Shown here: in pieces, positions 1 to 6,435 of the stretch
How the letters are laid out: the number at the start of each line of letters is the position of its first letter
Position numbering within the stretch: the first letter of the stretch is position 1
Assembly: GCA_025463615.1 (NCBI GenBank)
Contig: JAODAU010000064.1
Span: 1 to 9,583, forward strand
DNA from: Microbacteriaceae bacterium
Lineage (GTDB): Bacteria > Actinomycetota > Actinomycetes > Actinomycetales > Microbacteriaceae
Length of the DNA stretch: 9,583 bases
Direction: 5' to 3'
Position numbers and translations under genes: made by a program
The notes under the pieces: model-generated
Seen by the model: the letters and a program-made list of their open reading frames with translations, nothing else
What the model was told of the DNA's origin: nothing
Databases searched by the model: none

Positions 1-1
1 T

Positions 2-907
2 CCGGACGCCATCCCGGACAAACGGCTCGAGCTGCTCTTCGTCTGCGCGCACCCCGCCATCGATGCGGCCGCGCGCACGCCGCTCATGCTGCAGACGGTG
101 CTCGGCTTCGACGCTGCGCGCATCGCGGAGGCGTTCGCGGTGCCGACCGCGACGATGGCGCAGCGGCTGGTGCGGGCGAAGCGCCGCATCCGGGACGCCC
201 GCATCCCCTTCGTCGTGCCCGACCGCGGCACGATGGCCGAGCGCCTGCCCGCCGTGCTCGAGGCGATCTACGGCGCCTACGCGATCGACTGGCAGGGGGC
301 GGAGGGCCGCCTCAGCGAGGAGGCGCTGTTCCTCGCCGTCACCACCGCGCGCCTGCTGGAGACGGAGCCGGAGGCCTGGGGGCTCGCCGCGCTGCTCATG
401 CTCTCGCTGTCCCGGGCCGACGCCCGCCGGCGGGACGGCGCGCTCGTGCCCCTCGCCGAGCAGGACACCGCGCTGTGGAACCGCACCCGCATCAGCTACG
501 GCGAGACGATGCTGCTGCGCGCCCGCGAGCTTGGGCCGGCGGGGCGGTTCCAGCTGGAGGCCGCCATCCAGTCGGTGCACTGCGCGCGGGCCGCGACCGG
601 CGTGACCGACCTGGCGGCGCTCCGCATCCTGTACTCGCGGCTGGTCGAGGTCGCGCCGACGCTCGGTGCGCGCGTGTCGCTGGCGTCGACGATCGCCGAG
701 CTCGACGGCCCGGCCGCGGGGCTCGCTGCCCTCGACGCGATCGAGGGCGCCGAGCGCTTCCAGCCCGCCTGGGCCACCCGCGCGCACCTGCTGGCCGAGT
801 CGGGCGACACGGATGCCGCGGCAGAAGCCTTCGCCGAGGCGATCCGCCTCACCACCGACCCCGACCAGCGCACGCACCTCGAGGCACGTCGCGCGGGGTT
901 GCACTAG
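2..907 (+). CDS. ECF42-like RNA polymerase sigma factor with C-terminal extension (5' partial)
   Basis: The open frame runs in from the left edge (frame 2) and ends at TAG 905-907, giving about 301 visible residues; region sigma-2 lies outside the window. The visible start is the sigma-4 region: an IPDKRLELLFVCAHPAID stretch, then a helix-turn-helix around AEAFAVPTATMAQRLVRAKRRIRDA, very typical of ECF42-type sigma factors. The downstream half matches the DUF6596/TPR-like extension of that family, including LVPLAEQDTALWNR, which resembles the family's usual EDQDRSRWD-type motif, and alanine-rich TPR-like helices to the end. Such factors bind core polymerase and in this family are often encoded beside a YCII-like partner; that partner is not visible here. 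The segment after ERLPAVLEAIY reads GAYAIDW where many relatives have an NEGY-like motif, so it is somewhat divergent. Its last four bases overlap the convergent lipoprotein gene (CTAG). Family assignment is recognition from sequence, not a search. Confidence 0.88.
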   Translation, partial: PDAIPDKRLELLFVCAHPAIDAAARTPLMLQTVLGFDAARIAEAFAVPTATMAQRLVRAKRRIRDARIPFVVPDRGTMAERLPAVLEAIYGAYAIDWQGAEGRLSEEALFLAVTTARLLETEPEAWGLAALLMLSLSRADARRRDGALVPLAEQDTALWNRTRISYGETMLLRARELGPAGRFQLEAAIQSVHCARAATGVTDLAALRILYSRLVEVAPTLGARVSLASTIAELDGPAAGLAALDAIEGAERFQPAWATRAHLLAESGDTDAAAEAFAEAIRLTTDPDQRTHLEARRAGLH

Positions 908-1794
908 GCGTTCGGAGCCGACCCCTCGGCCGCGCTCCAGCACTCGACCTGCCGATCTCCGGTGGCCCACGAATCCGAGCTCGGCGGGTACGCGACCGTC
1001 ACGATCCCGTCCTTCTCCGGCGGCCCGCAGGTGGTGGTGATGAACGCATCCAGCTCGTCCTCCGACGGGAACGCTGCCCCGTCATCCTGCGTGAAGTAGC
1101 CGTTCGTGGCCTCGTGCCACTGGGGCTGTTTGGTGCAGTCGGAGACGCGTCCGGTCTTCGAGCTGAGCGGATCCGCGTCGACGGTCGCCGGCTCGGCGGT
1201 GTCGATGCAGTACGCGTATTTGTCCGTGTACCCCTCGAAGTCGCCGATGAGCTTGTAGATGTCGGTCGGCAGAGGGTCGAACCGGAGCGCGCTCACCGGG
1301 CTGCCGAGCGTGATGAGCGACACGTCGCAGCGATCCCAGCGGGCGCCCGCCTTCCACTGCGCGAGCGTGGGCAGGAAGTCGGTGAAGTAGAGGCGGTACT
1401 CGCGGTCGTCCAGGGTGGGGAAGAAGTCCTCGAGCCCGTCGGCGCCGCTGAGGCAGGTGTTCCAGGCGTCGGTCGCGACATCCGATCGCAGCTCGCCGTC
1501 CGTGCCCGGCTTCTGCCAGCTGGCGAGGTACATGCCGGAGAGCTTGTGCACGCGGTAGGTGTAGGAGTCGTGCCGGGTCGTGCACGGCACGGGCCGTCCG
1601 CCGGTCCACTCGACGTAGTCGGTGATGGTCGAGACCGACTCCGCCCAGCACTCGCCCGCCTTCGGCATGGTCGATCCAGCGAGCGCCCCGCCGACCTGTT
1701 TGACGACACCGTCGACGGCCGAACAGCCGGTCAGCACGAGCGAGACGAGCAGCAGCGCGAACACGCCGGCGAGCACACGGGAACGGGTTGCCAC
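904..1794 (-). CDS. Septum formation-type Cys-rich lipoprotein
   Basis: 296 residues with a lipoprotein signal peptide: MATRSR, a hydrophobic stretch and the lipobox LTGC with Cys24 as the lipidation site, so the mature protein should be anchored to the outer face of the membrane. The mature part holds eight further cysteines, an even number consistent with disulfides. The first block (AGECWAES ... PVPCTTRHDSYTYRV) has the C...PC..xHD layout of the actinobacterial Septum_form domain; a second, looser block (YAYCID ... GRVSDCTKQPQWHEA) has the same order. The start is GTG at 1794-1792, preceded by GGAAGG seven bases upstream on the minus strand. It lies 61 bases downstream of the DUF1905 gene and could be co-transcribed with it. 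Its stop overlaps the convergent sigma-factor gene. The domain name comes from a family found near cell-division genes; a direct role in septation is not shown by anything here. Confidence 0.85.
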   Translation of the reverse strand: MATRSRVLAGVFALLLVSLVLTGCSAVDGVVKQVGGALAGSTMPKAGECWAESVSTITDYVEWTGGRPVPCTTRHDSYTYRVHKLSGMYLASWQKPGTDGELRSDVATDAWNTCLSGADGLEDFFPTLDDREYRLYFTDFLPTLAQWKAGARWDRCDVSLITLGSPVSALRFDPLPTDIYKLIGDFEGYTDKYAYCIDTAEPATVDADPLSSKTGRVSDCTKQPQWHEATNGYFTQDDGAAFPSEDELDAFITTTCGPPEKDGIVTVAYPPSSDSWATGDRQVECWSAAEGSAPNA

Positions 1795-1855
1795 TCACGG
1801 GCCTTCCACTGGAATTGCCAAGATTCGTGAGCAGGCTATCGCATGCGAGGGTGCC

Positions 1856-2143
1856 TCACTCGACGAGTTCCACCTCGACATCCACGTCGCCCTCGGTGCC
1901 CAGGTTGTTGCGGTCGCGCACCGCCCGTTTGATGGGCAGAACGTAGCGCCCGTCGGCCCCCGGGAAGATCGAGGTCGACCAGGTCGAGCGCCCCACGGAT
2001 GCCGTCACCGGCACCGACCCGAACCCCCGCGGCGGCAGCGGCAGCTGCGCGATCTCCTCGGATGCGTCGGCCGGCAGCGAGACGAAGTACCAGTTCTCGC
2101 GCGACTCCCACTCCCAGAGCGGTGCCGTGAACTCGAAACGCAT
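1856..2143 (-). CDS. DUF1905 domain-containing protein
   Basis: 95 residues starting MRFEFTAPLWEWES and containing the DUF1905 hallmarks in order: W..ENWYFVSLP (residues about 12-24), the GFGSVPV strand, the STWSTSIFP signature, YVLPIKRAVR, then a GTEGDVDVEVEL end strand. DUF1905 is a small beta-barrel family of unknown biochemical function. The frame stays open upstream to ATG 2230, but that would run across the divergent NYN gene start and encode a tail that does not look like the domain. The ATG pair at 2146/2143 follows GAGGGG; I choose 2143 because it gives the Shine-Dalgarno element some spacing. It is divergent from the NYN gene (73 bases between starts) and upstream of the lipoprotein gene in the same direction. 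Length fits the bare domain. Confidence 0.85.
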   Translation of the reverse strand: MRFEFTAPLWEWESRENWYFVSLPADASEEIAQLPLPPRGFGSVPVTASVGRSTWSTSIFPGADGRYVLPIKRAVRDRNNLGTEGDVDVEVELVE

Positions 2144-2216
2144 CATCCCCTCATTGTCGCCCTCGCGCTTTGCGCGCGCACCCGCCACACTGGTGTGAGC
2201 GCGACGAGAGGCAGGC

Positions 2217-3113
2217 ATGGCGGACAGCACGGATGCGAGCTCGGCGGCGAGGGTCGCGGTCTACATCGACTTCGACAACATCGTGATCTCACGGTACGAC
2301 CAGCGCAGCAAGCGCGGGCAGTTCCATAAGGACGAGGCGCGGAGCTTCGACGCCCGCGCCAACCCCGATTCGGACATCTCCAAACGGCTCGAGGACGCCA
2401 CGGTCGACCTGGGCGCGGTGCTCGACTTCGCCTCCTCGTTCGGCACCATCGCGGTGAGCCGGGCCTACGCCGACTGGTCTGTCGCGGTGAACGCGAGCTA
2501 CCGCAAGCAGCTCGTCGAACGCGCCGTGGACCTCGTGCAGCTGTTCCCGGCCGTCGCGTCGATGAAGAACGGCGCAGACATCCGCCTCGCCCTCGACGTG
2601 GTCGAGGACCTGTTCCGGCTCGACGACCTCACGCACGTGGTGATCGTGGCGGGCGACTCCGACTACATCGCGCTCGCGCAGCGCTGCAAGCAGCTGGGCC
2701 GCTACGTGGTCGGCATCGGGGTGGCCGGGTCGACGAGCAAGGCGCTCGCCTTCGCCTGCAACGAGTTCGCCGACTACGACTCGCTGCCCGGCGTGGAGCG
2801 CGCGCTGCCGCCCGCCGTGGTGGAGCCGAAGGCGTCCGGCAGCCACTCGGCCAAGGCCCGCAACGAGAAGGAGGCGGCCGAGCTGCTGCTCGTGCGCGCC
2901 CTCGAACTCGGGCAGGCCAAGACCGACGAGGAGTGGCAGATCGCCTCCACCACCAAGAACCAGATGCTGCGCATGGACCCCACGTTCCAGGAGCAGGCGC
3001 TCGGCTTCCGCTCGTTCACCGGGTTCCTGCAGTCGCTCGACCGGATCGTCGAGATCGACAACTCGAACCCGTCCGCGCGGCGGATCCGCCTACGCCCGGA
3101 CGTGAAGGTCTAA
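2217..3113 (+). CDS. NYN domain protein with LOTUS/OST-HTH-like C-terminus
   Basis: 298 residues. Residues 12-190 form a NYN (PIN-like/LabA-type) domain, a fold used by metal-dependent ribonucleases: acidic residues appear in VAVYIDFDN (Asp18, Asp20, Asn21), in NGADIRLALD (Asp121, Asp127) and in VIVAGDSDY (Asp147, Asp149). The linker (about 195-215) is Ala/Ser/Lys-rich. Residues about 216-292 (EKEAAELLLVRALE ... FRSFTGFLQSL ... RRIRLRP) resemble the LOTUS/OST-HTH winged helix, which in other proteins binds RNA; NYN-LOTUS pairing is known in bacteria. Start ATG 2217 follows GAGAGG at short distance. A likely job is cytoplasmic RNA cleavage or quality control, but the substrate is unknown. The stop lies 3 bases from the convergent yidC-like stop. 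Confidence 0.88.
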   Translation: MADSTDASSAARVAVYIDFDNIVISRYDQRSKRGQFHKDEARSFDARANPDSDISKRLEDATVDLGAVLDFASSFGTIAVSRAYADWSVAVNASYRKQLVERAVDLVQLFPAVASMKNGADIRLALDVVEDLFRLDDLTHVVIVAGDSDYIALAQRCKQLGRYVVGIGVAGSTSKALAFACNEFADYDSLPGVERALPPAVVEPKASGSHSAKARNEKEAAELLLVRALELGQAKTDEEWQIASTTKNQMLRMDPTFQEQALGFRSFTGFLQSLDRIVEIDNSNPSARRIRLRPDVKV

Positions 3114-3116
3114 GCC

Positions 3117-3893
3117 TCAGCTCGTCTGCAGGCGGGCGGGAGCGGATACCGGCTGCTCGTTCCAGAGGCGGCGGCGCAGCAGCATCCGCTCCACCAGCGT
3201 CCACGCGGTCGTGACCGTGAGGTAGAGCGTGGCCGCCAGCGGCACCACCGCGGCGAACGCGATCGTGAGGAACGGCATCCAGCTCAGCACCTTGGTCATG
3301 GTGGCGGTGGCGGATGTCGCCCCCGGGTCGGGCAGCGCCAGCCGCAGCTGGGTGCGCCGCGTCATCCACGCCACCGCGCCCATGGCCGCGAAGAGTGCGA
3401 GGTAGAGCAGCGCGCCGGGCCACGGCGCCGACCCGCCCAGCGTGTGCAGGAACGACTCGCCGAGCGGCACCCCGAACAGCTTCTGCGTGAGCAGCGCGTT
3501 GGCGTGCCCGCCGATCGTCGCGCGCTCGAACAGCGCGTAGACGACCGCGATCACGGGCAGCTGGGCCAGGGCGGGCAGGATTCCGGCGAACTGCGACGCG
3601 TTCTCCGCCTTGTAGAGCTCCTGCGTCATCTGCGCGAGCAGCTGCGGATTCTTGGCGTAGCGCTTGCGCAGCGCCTGGAGCTTCGGCGCGAGCCGGCGGC
3701 GGGTGCCCTCGGCCTTCACCTGGGAGACGCCGACGGGGATGAGGGCCGCCCGCACCAGCAGGGTGAGGGCGACGATCGCGGCGGCCGCGGCGAGCGGTCC
3801 GGCGATCGGGGCGAGCAGTGAGACGAGACCCTGCACGGCGACGTACGCGCCGTTCAGGAGCGCCGCGAGGGGCGCGAAAGCAAAGAGGTCCAC
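3117..3893 (-). CDS. YidC/Oxa1 family membrane protein insertase (short paralog)
   Basis: 258 residues, a polytopic membrane protein of the YidC/Oxa1/Alb3 family, which inserts and folds membrane proteins with or without SecYEG. Visible family features: the N-terminal helix, a first core helix ending LLVRAALIPVGVSQ with Arg48 at the place of the conserved groove arginine, the charged cytoplasmic hairpin (about 56-100, KLQALRKRYAKNPQLLAQMTQELYK), then core helices around 104-124, 161-177 and 203-235, and a basic tail. The start is GTG at 3893-3891 with AAGGA eight bases upstream on the minus strand. It is shorter than the main actinobacterial YidC encoded near rnpA/rpmH, which are not here, so I read it as a second copy. 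It sits downstream of the DUF6412 and padR genes in the same direction. Confidence 0.92.
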   Translation of the reverse strand: MDLFAFAPLAALLNGAYVAVQGLVSLLAPIAGPLAAAAAIVALTLLVRAALIPVGVSQVKAEGTRRRLAPKLQALRKRYAKNPQLLAQMTQELYKAENASQFAGILPALAQLPVIAVVYALFERATIGGHANALLTQKLFGVPLGESFLHTLGGSAPWPGALLYLALFAAMGAVAWMTRRTQLRLALPDPGATSATATMTKVLSWMPFLTIAFAAVVPLAATLYLTVTTAWTLVERMLLRRRLWNEQPVSAPARLQTS

Positions 3894-3924
3894 GAGAGAT
3901 GTCCTTCGGAAGGGAAACGGATGG

Positions 3925-3941
3925 GGTGGCGTGTGGCCACC
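3925..3941. other. Small hairpin between DUF6412 and yidC-like genes
   Basis: GGTGGC (3925-3930) and GCCACC (3936-3941) form a perfect 6-bp stem with a 5-base loop in the 66-base gap between the DUF6412 stop and the yidC-like GTG start. No T-run follows on either strand, so it is not a convincing intrinsic terminator. It might tune mRNA stability or be chance in GC-rich sequence. Confidence 0.3.
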
Positions 3942-3959
3942 GCTCCGCCCCGCGAGGGA

Positions 3960-4268
3960 CTAGACCGTGGCCGCGACCATCCGCGACGGCGCTCGTGAAC
4001 GCCGACGCCCCGGGGTGTGCGGATGCTGCGGCGCGGGCACGGCGCGAAGGCTCTGCCGGCGCGCGTGCGACCGCGCCGGGCCGGAGGTGCTGATGCGGCG
4101 CGCGGCGCCGGCGGCATACTGCGCGGCGAGGCCGGCGGCGATGGCAACGGCGGCCACGCTCGCCACGACGGCGAGGGCCGAGCCGGCATCGAGCACGGCG
4201 AAGACGACGAGCAGTGTGCCCAGCATCACTCCGAGTCGCGCGGTCATGTCACGACGGTACCGTGTCAT
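3960..4268 (-). CDS. DUF6412-like small membrane protein
   Basis: 102 residues from ATG 4268, chosen because GAGGGGG lies about four bases upstream on the minus strand; in-frame ATGs at 4283 and 4247 are alternatives. Two hydrophobic segments (about residues 12-26, LGVMLGTLLVVFAVL, and 30-49, SALAVVASVAAVAIAAGLAA) are followed by a basic, proline-rich C-terminal half that is probably cytoplasmic or disordered. This layout, and its place beside a short YidC, fit the DUF6412 proteins seen beside second YidC genes in actinobacteria; that assignment is from memory of the arrangement. Function unknown. It lies 50 bases downstream of padR and 66 bases upstream of the yidC-like gene, so the three may share a transcript. 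Confidence 0.68.
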   Translation of the reverse strand: MTRYRRDMTARLGVMLGTLLVVFAVLDAGSALAVVASVAAVAIAAGLAAQYAAGAARRISTSGPARSHARRQSLRAVPAPQHPHTPGRRRSRAPSRMVAATV

Positions 4269-4318
4269 CCGTCCCCCTCGCATTCCTGTTCGCTGAAAGC
4301 GCGCGAAGGTTGGGAGTG

Positions 4319-4939
4319 TTACTCGGCGAGGATCAGGTAGAGGGCGCGACGGGTCTCGTCGAGCTTCTCCGCCGCGGCCTTGCGCTGCGCGTCGGTGGCT
4401 CCGTGACGGAACTGGCCGACGACACCCATGAGCTTGCCGACGCTCTCCCAGAGGGCTGCCGCCTCGGCGGTACGCGACGGGGTCGCGTCCCAGGCCTTGT
4501 CGAACTCCTCCTTGTGCTCCTCGACGTAGGCACGGCCCGCGTCGGTGAGCTCGAACTCGGTCTTGCGGCCCTCGCCGATGCTCACGATGAGGTCCTCATC
4601 GACGAGCTGCTGCAGGGTCGGGTACACCGATCCGGGGCTCGGGCGCCAGGCGCCGTCGGTCTTCTCGGCGATCGCCTTGATCAGGCCGTAGCCGTTCGAC
4701 GGTCCCTCGGCGAGCAGCGACAGGATGACGGAGCGGATGTCGCCCTTGCCAGCCCTGCGCGGTCCGCGCGGCCCGAAGCCGCCACGCTCGAACCCGCCGG
4801 GGAAGCCGGCGCCGAAGCCACCGGGGAACCCGGGGCCACCGAAGCCGTGGCCGCGACCCGAGGGGTCGTGGTGTCGGCGCATGGCCTCGAACTGCAGGCG
4901 GTTGAAGTTGTCGTTGTGGTTGTGATGTGCGTTCTTCAT
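4319..4939 (-). CDS. PadR family transcriptional regulator with Gly/Phe-rich N-terminus
   Basis: 206 residues. Residues about 66-145 are the PadR winged helix: GKGDIRSVILSLLAEGPSNGYG, then RPSPGSVYPTLQQLVDEDL, the family signature for the recognition helix and wing entry, then the wing GRKTEFELTDAGR. The C-terminal 60 residues are helical and should form the dimer interface. The first 62 residues are unusual: a His/Asn-rich start (KNAHHNHNDNFN) then repeated GFGG/GFPGGF units, a low-complexity tail seen in some actinobacterial PadRs. Start ATG 4939 is chosen for the AAGAAG element about eight bases upstream and because the upstream extension to 5002 crosses the apparent promoter. PadR proteins are usually ligand-responsive repressors of their own and neighbouring genes; the ligand cannot be read here. 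Confidence 0.92.
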   Translation of the reverse strand: MKNAHHNHNDNFNRLQFEAMRRHHDPSGRGHGFGGPGFPGGFGAGFPGGFERGGFGPRGPRRAGKGDIRSVILSLLAEGPSNGYGLIKAIAEKTDGAWRPSPGSVYPTLQQLVDEDLIVSIGEGRKTEFELTDAGRAYVEEHKEEFDKAWDATPSRTAEAAALWESVGKLMGVVGQFRHGATDAQRKAAAEKLDETRRALYLILAE

Positions 4940-4961
4940 GTGTAAGTCTTCTTTCAAGTCT

Positions 4962-4975
4962 GCTCGTATTCGAGC
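4962..4975. repeat. Inverted repeat GCTCG-tatt-CGAGC upstream of padR
   Basis: Arms 4962-4966 and 4971-4975 are perfect 5-bp complements around a 4-base centre. It lies in the probable padR 5' leader, next to a longer palindrome. The right arm belongs to one copy of the ATTCGAGCTGT direct repeat. Short enough to be chance on its own. Confidence 0.4.
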
Positions 4976-4977
4976 TG

Positions 4978-4994
4978 TCGCAGAACTTCTGCGA
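4978..4994. promoter_or_regulatory. Perfect 17-bp palindrome TCGCAGAAcTTCTGCGA, candidate operator
   Basis: Eight-base arms 4978-4985 and 4987-4994 are perfect complements around a single central base. With only one unpaired base it cannot fold well as an RNA hairpin, so it reads as a DNA binding site for a homodimer. It lies just downstream of the inferred padR transcription start and between padR and the divergent hydrolase gene, where it could block padR transcription. Which protein binds it (PadR itself or another) is inference. Confidence 0.6.
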
Positions 4995-5001
4995 TGTTCC
5001 A

Positions 5002-5030
5002 AAGATATATCGTTAAGAAGAAAAGCGCAA
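5002..5030 (-). promoter_or_regulatory. Candidate padR promoter overlapping a GATATATC palindrome
   Basis: On the minus strand TTGCGC (5030-5025) is followed after 17 bases by TATCTT (5007-5002), a good -35/-10 pair with standard spacing. Transcription would begin near 4995, leaving a leader of about 55 bases before padR ATG 4939. The perfect 8-bp palindrome GATATATC (5004-5011) overlaps the -10 element, a position suited to autorepression. Surrounding sequence is markedly AT-richer than the rest of the window. I find no equally good promoter for the hydrolase on the plus strand. Confidence 0.55.
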
Positions 5031-5050
5031 CCCCTGATTTAATTCGAGCT

Positions 5051-5833
5051 GTGCCGCAGCTCCCGGAAGCCCCCTCGCCCACCTTCGTGATGTCCGGCGA
5101 CGGGCTGCGCATCGCCACCTACTCGTTCGGTGAATCGGATGCCGCGACCGTCGTAGCCCTGCACGGCTTCGCCTCGAGCGCCCTCGCCAACTGGCAGAAG
5201 ACGGGCTGGGTGCGCGACCTCACCCGCGCCGGCTACCGCGTCGTCGCGATCGACCAGCGCGGGCACGGCGCCAGCGACAAGCCGCACTCCCCCAATGCGT
5301 ACTCGATGGAGCTGCTCGTCGCCGATCTCACGACCGTGCTCGACACGTACCTGCTCGACGAGGTCGCGCTCGTCGGCTACTCGCTGGGCGCGCGGGTGTC
5401 GTGGCATGCCGCACTCGAGCTGCCGAACCACGTGACGCGGGCGGTGCTGGGCGGCATCCCGGACGGCGATCCGCTCACCCGCTTCCGCGTCGATGACGCG
5501 CGTACCGCGATCGCGGCGGGCGGCGAGACCGGCGACCGGCTCACCGACGCGTACCTCACGATGGCGGCCGGCATCCCGGGCAACGACCGGCTGGCGCTGG
5601 TGGACCTGGTCGAGGGGATGCGGGGCGGGCTCCAACCGGACCCCGCCAACCCACCGCAGCAGCCGCTGCTCTTCGCCACGGGGTCGGAGGACCGCATCCT
5701 CGACGCCTCGCGCGCCCTCGCCGAGTCCGCGCCCCGGGGCGAGTTCTTCGAGATCCCCGGCCGCGACCACTTCAACGCCCCCACGTCGAAGCACTTCCGC
5801 GACCGGGCGCTGGCCTTCCTCGCCGAGCGCTAG
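5051..5833 (+). CDS. Alpha/beta fold hydrolase
   Basis: 260 residues if started at GTG 5051. The alpha/beta-hydrolase plan is clear: VVALHGFASS oxyanion loop (His-Gly near 38-39), YRVVAIDQRGHGASDKP, the nucleophile elbow GYSLG with Ser111, then LLFATGSEDRI with acid Asp214 and PGRDHFNAP with His240, completing a Ser-Asp-His triad. The cap (about 130-195) is short. Substrate cannot be told; esterases, lactonases and C-C hydrolases share this pattern. The start is uncertain: the frame extends to ATG 4994, but bases 4994-5045 are AT-rich, hold regulatory palindromes and encode a Lys-rich segment unlike the family. GTG 5051 and ATG 5090 are the alternatives; none has a clear Shine-Dalgarno sequence. 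Its stop overlaps the convergent tetR by CTAG. Confidence 0.88.
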   Translation: MPQLPEAPSPTFVMSGDGLRIATYSFGESDAATVVALHGFASSALANWQKTGWVRDLTRAGYRVVAIDQRGHGASDKPHSPNAYSMELLVADLTTVLDTYLLDEVALVGYSLGARVSWHAALELPNHVTRAVLGGIPDGDPLTRFRVDDARTAIAAGGETGDRLTDAYLTMAAGIPGNDRLALVDLVEGMRGGLQPDPANPPQQPLLFATGSEDRILDASRALAESAPRGEFFEIPGRDHFNAPTSKHFRDRALAFLAER

Positions 5834-6426
5834 CCGGCCAGCAGGTCGCCGGCGACCTCCAGGTACTGTTCGCGGTCGAAGTCGCTCTTGAGCGCGGCCT
5901 GCAGGATGAACCCCTGTCCCAGGCCGAGCATCACCGGAAGGCGCCGGGCGGCCCAGGCCTCCGCCTCCGCCTCGGACATCCCGCGCCGCTGTGTCGCCCA
6001 GGCGACGAAGTAGCCGCGGTAGGCCTCGCGCAGGTCGGTGAACACCTCGAGGGCGAGGTCGGCGACGTTCTGGTCGACCATCGCCATGCCCCACACCTGC
6101 ACGAGCAGGCGCGTGTCGCCCTCGATATCGGTGGCGAGGCCGGCCAGCATCCTGCGGAGCACCTCGCCGGGCTCGGGCAGTTCGTCGCGCGAGGTGACGT
6201 CGGCGAGCTCGGCGATGCGGTTGGTGGTCGCCCGCCGCGCGACCTCGAGGATCACCTCGTGCTTGCTCGTGAAGTGGCCGTAGAACGCGCCGGCCGAGAG
6301 CCCGCTCTCGGCGATGATGTCGGCCATCGACGTCTGCTGCAGGCCCTTGGAGAGGAACGCGCGGCTGGCGGCGTTCGCGATCTCGTCGCGGCGCGCATCC
6401 TTGTGCTCCTGGCTGACCTTGGGCAT
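5830..6426 (-). CDS. TetR/AcrR family transcriptional regulator
   Basis: 198 residues starting MPKVSQEHKDARRDEI. The N-terminal TetR domain is clear: RRDEIANAASRAFLSKGLQQTSMADIIAESGLSAGAFYGHFTSKHEVI, with the helix-turn-helix at about 32-52 and the GAFYGHFTSK end that is diagnostic for the family. Residues from about 70 to the end form the helical ligand-binding and dimer domain. Start ATG 6426 is well supported by GGAGGAG two bases upstream on the minus strand; the longer frame to 6525 crosses the operators. It is divergent from the membrane protein gene at 6513, with two near-identical 19-bp sites between them, which makes autoregulation and control of that gene the natural reading. The inducer is unknown. 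Confidence 0.94.
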   Translation of the reverse strand: MPKVSQEHKDARRDEIANAASRAFLSKGLQQTSMADIIAESGLSAGAFYGHFTSKHEVILEVARRATTNRIAELADVTSRDELPEPGEVLRRMLAGLATDIEGDTRLLVQVWGMAMVDQNVADLALEVFTDLREAYRGYFVAWATQRRGMSEAEAEAWAARRLPVMLGLGQGFILQAALKSDFDREQYLEVAGDLLAG

Positions 6427-6435
6427 TTCTCCTCC

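Larger units (their letters stand above)
4968..5059. repeat. Direct repeat ATTCGAGCTGT (two copies) bracketing the padR promoter
   Basis: ATTCGAGCTGT occurs at 4968-4978 and again at 5042-5052, 74 bases apart, and both copies continue to a CGCAG, at 4979-4983 in the first and after two extra bases at 5055-5059 in the second. The copies enclose the 17-bp palindrome, the GATATATC site and the padR promoter, and the second covers the likely GTG start of the hydrolase. It may be a duplicated regulator site or the trace of a local duplication. Confidence 0.55.

Noticed and set aside
475..1830. Plus-strand open frame of 451 codons across the sigma-factor and lipoprotein genes
   Set aside because: It is out of frame with the ECF sigma factor and antisense to a lipoprotein with a clear lipobox; composition is typical of a shadow frame.
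5039..6094. Long minus-strand open frame of 351 codons opposite the hydrolase
   Set aside because: It is the GC-rich shadow of the alpha/beta hydrolase and tetR genes, with Arg/Gly/Ala-heavy composition and no recognisable domain; the real genes have clear family motifs and ribosome sites or promoters.
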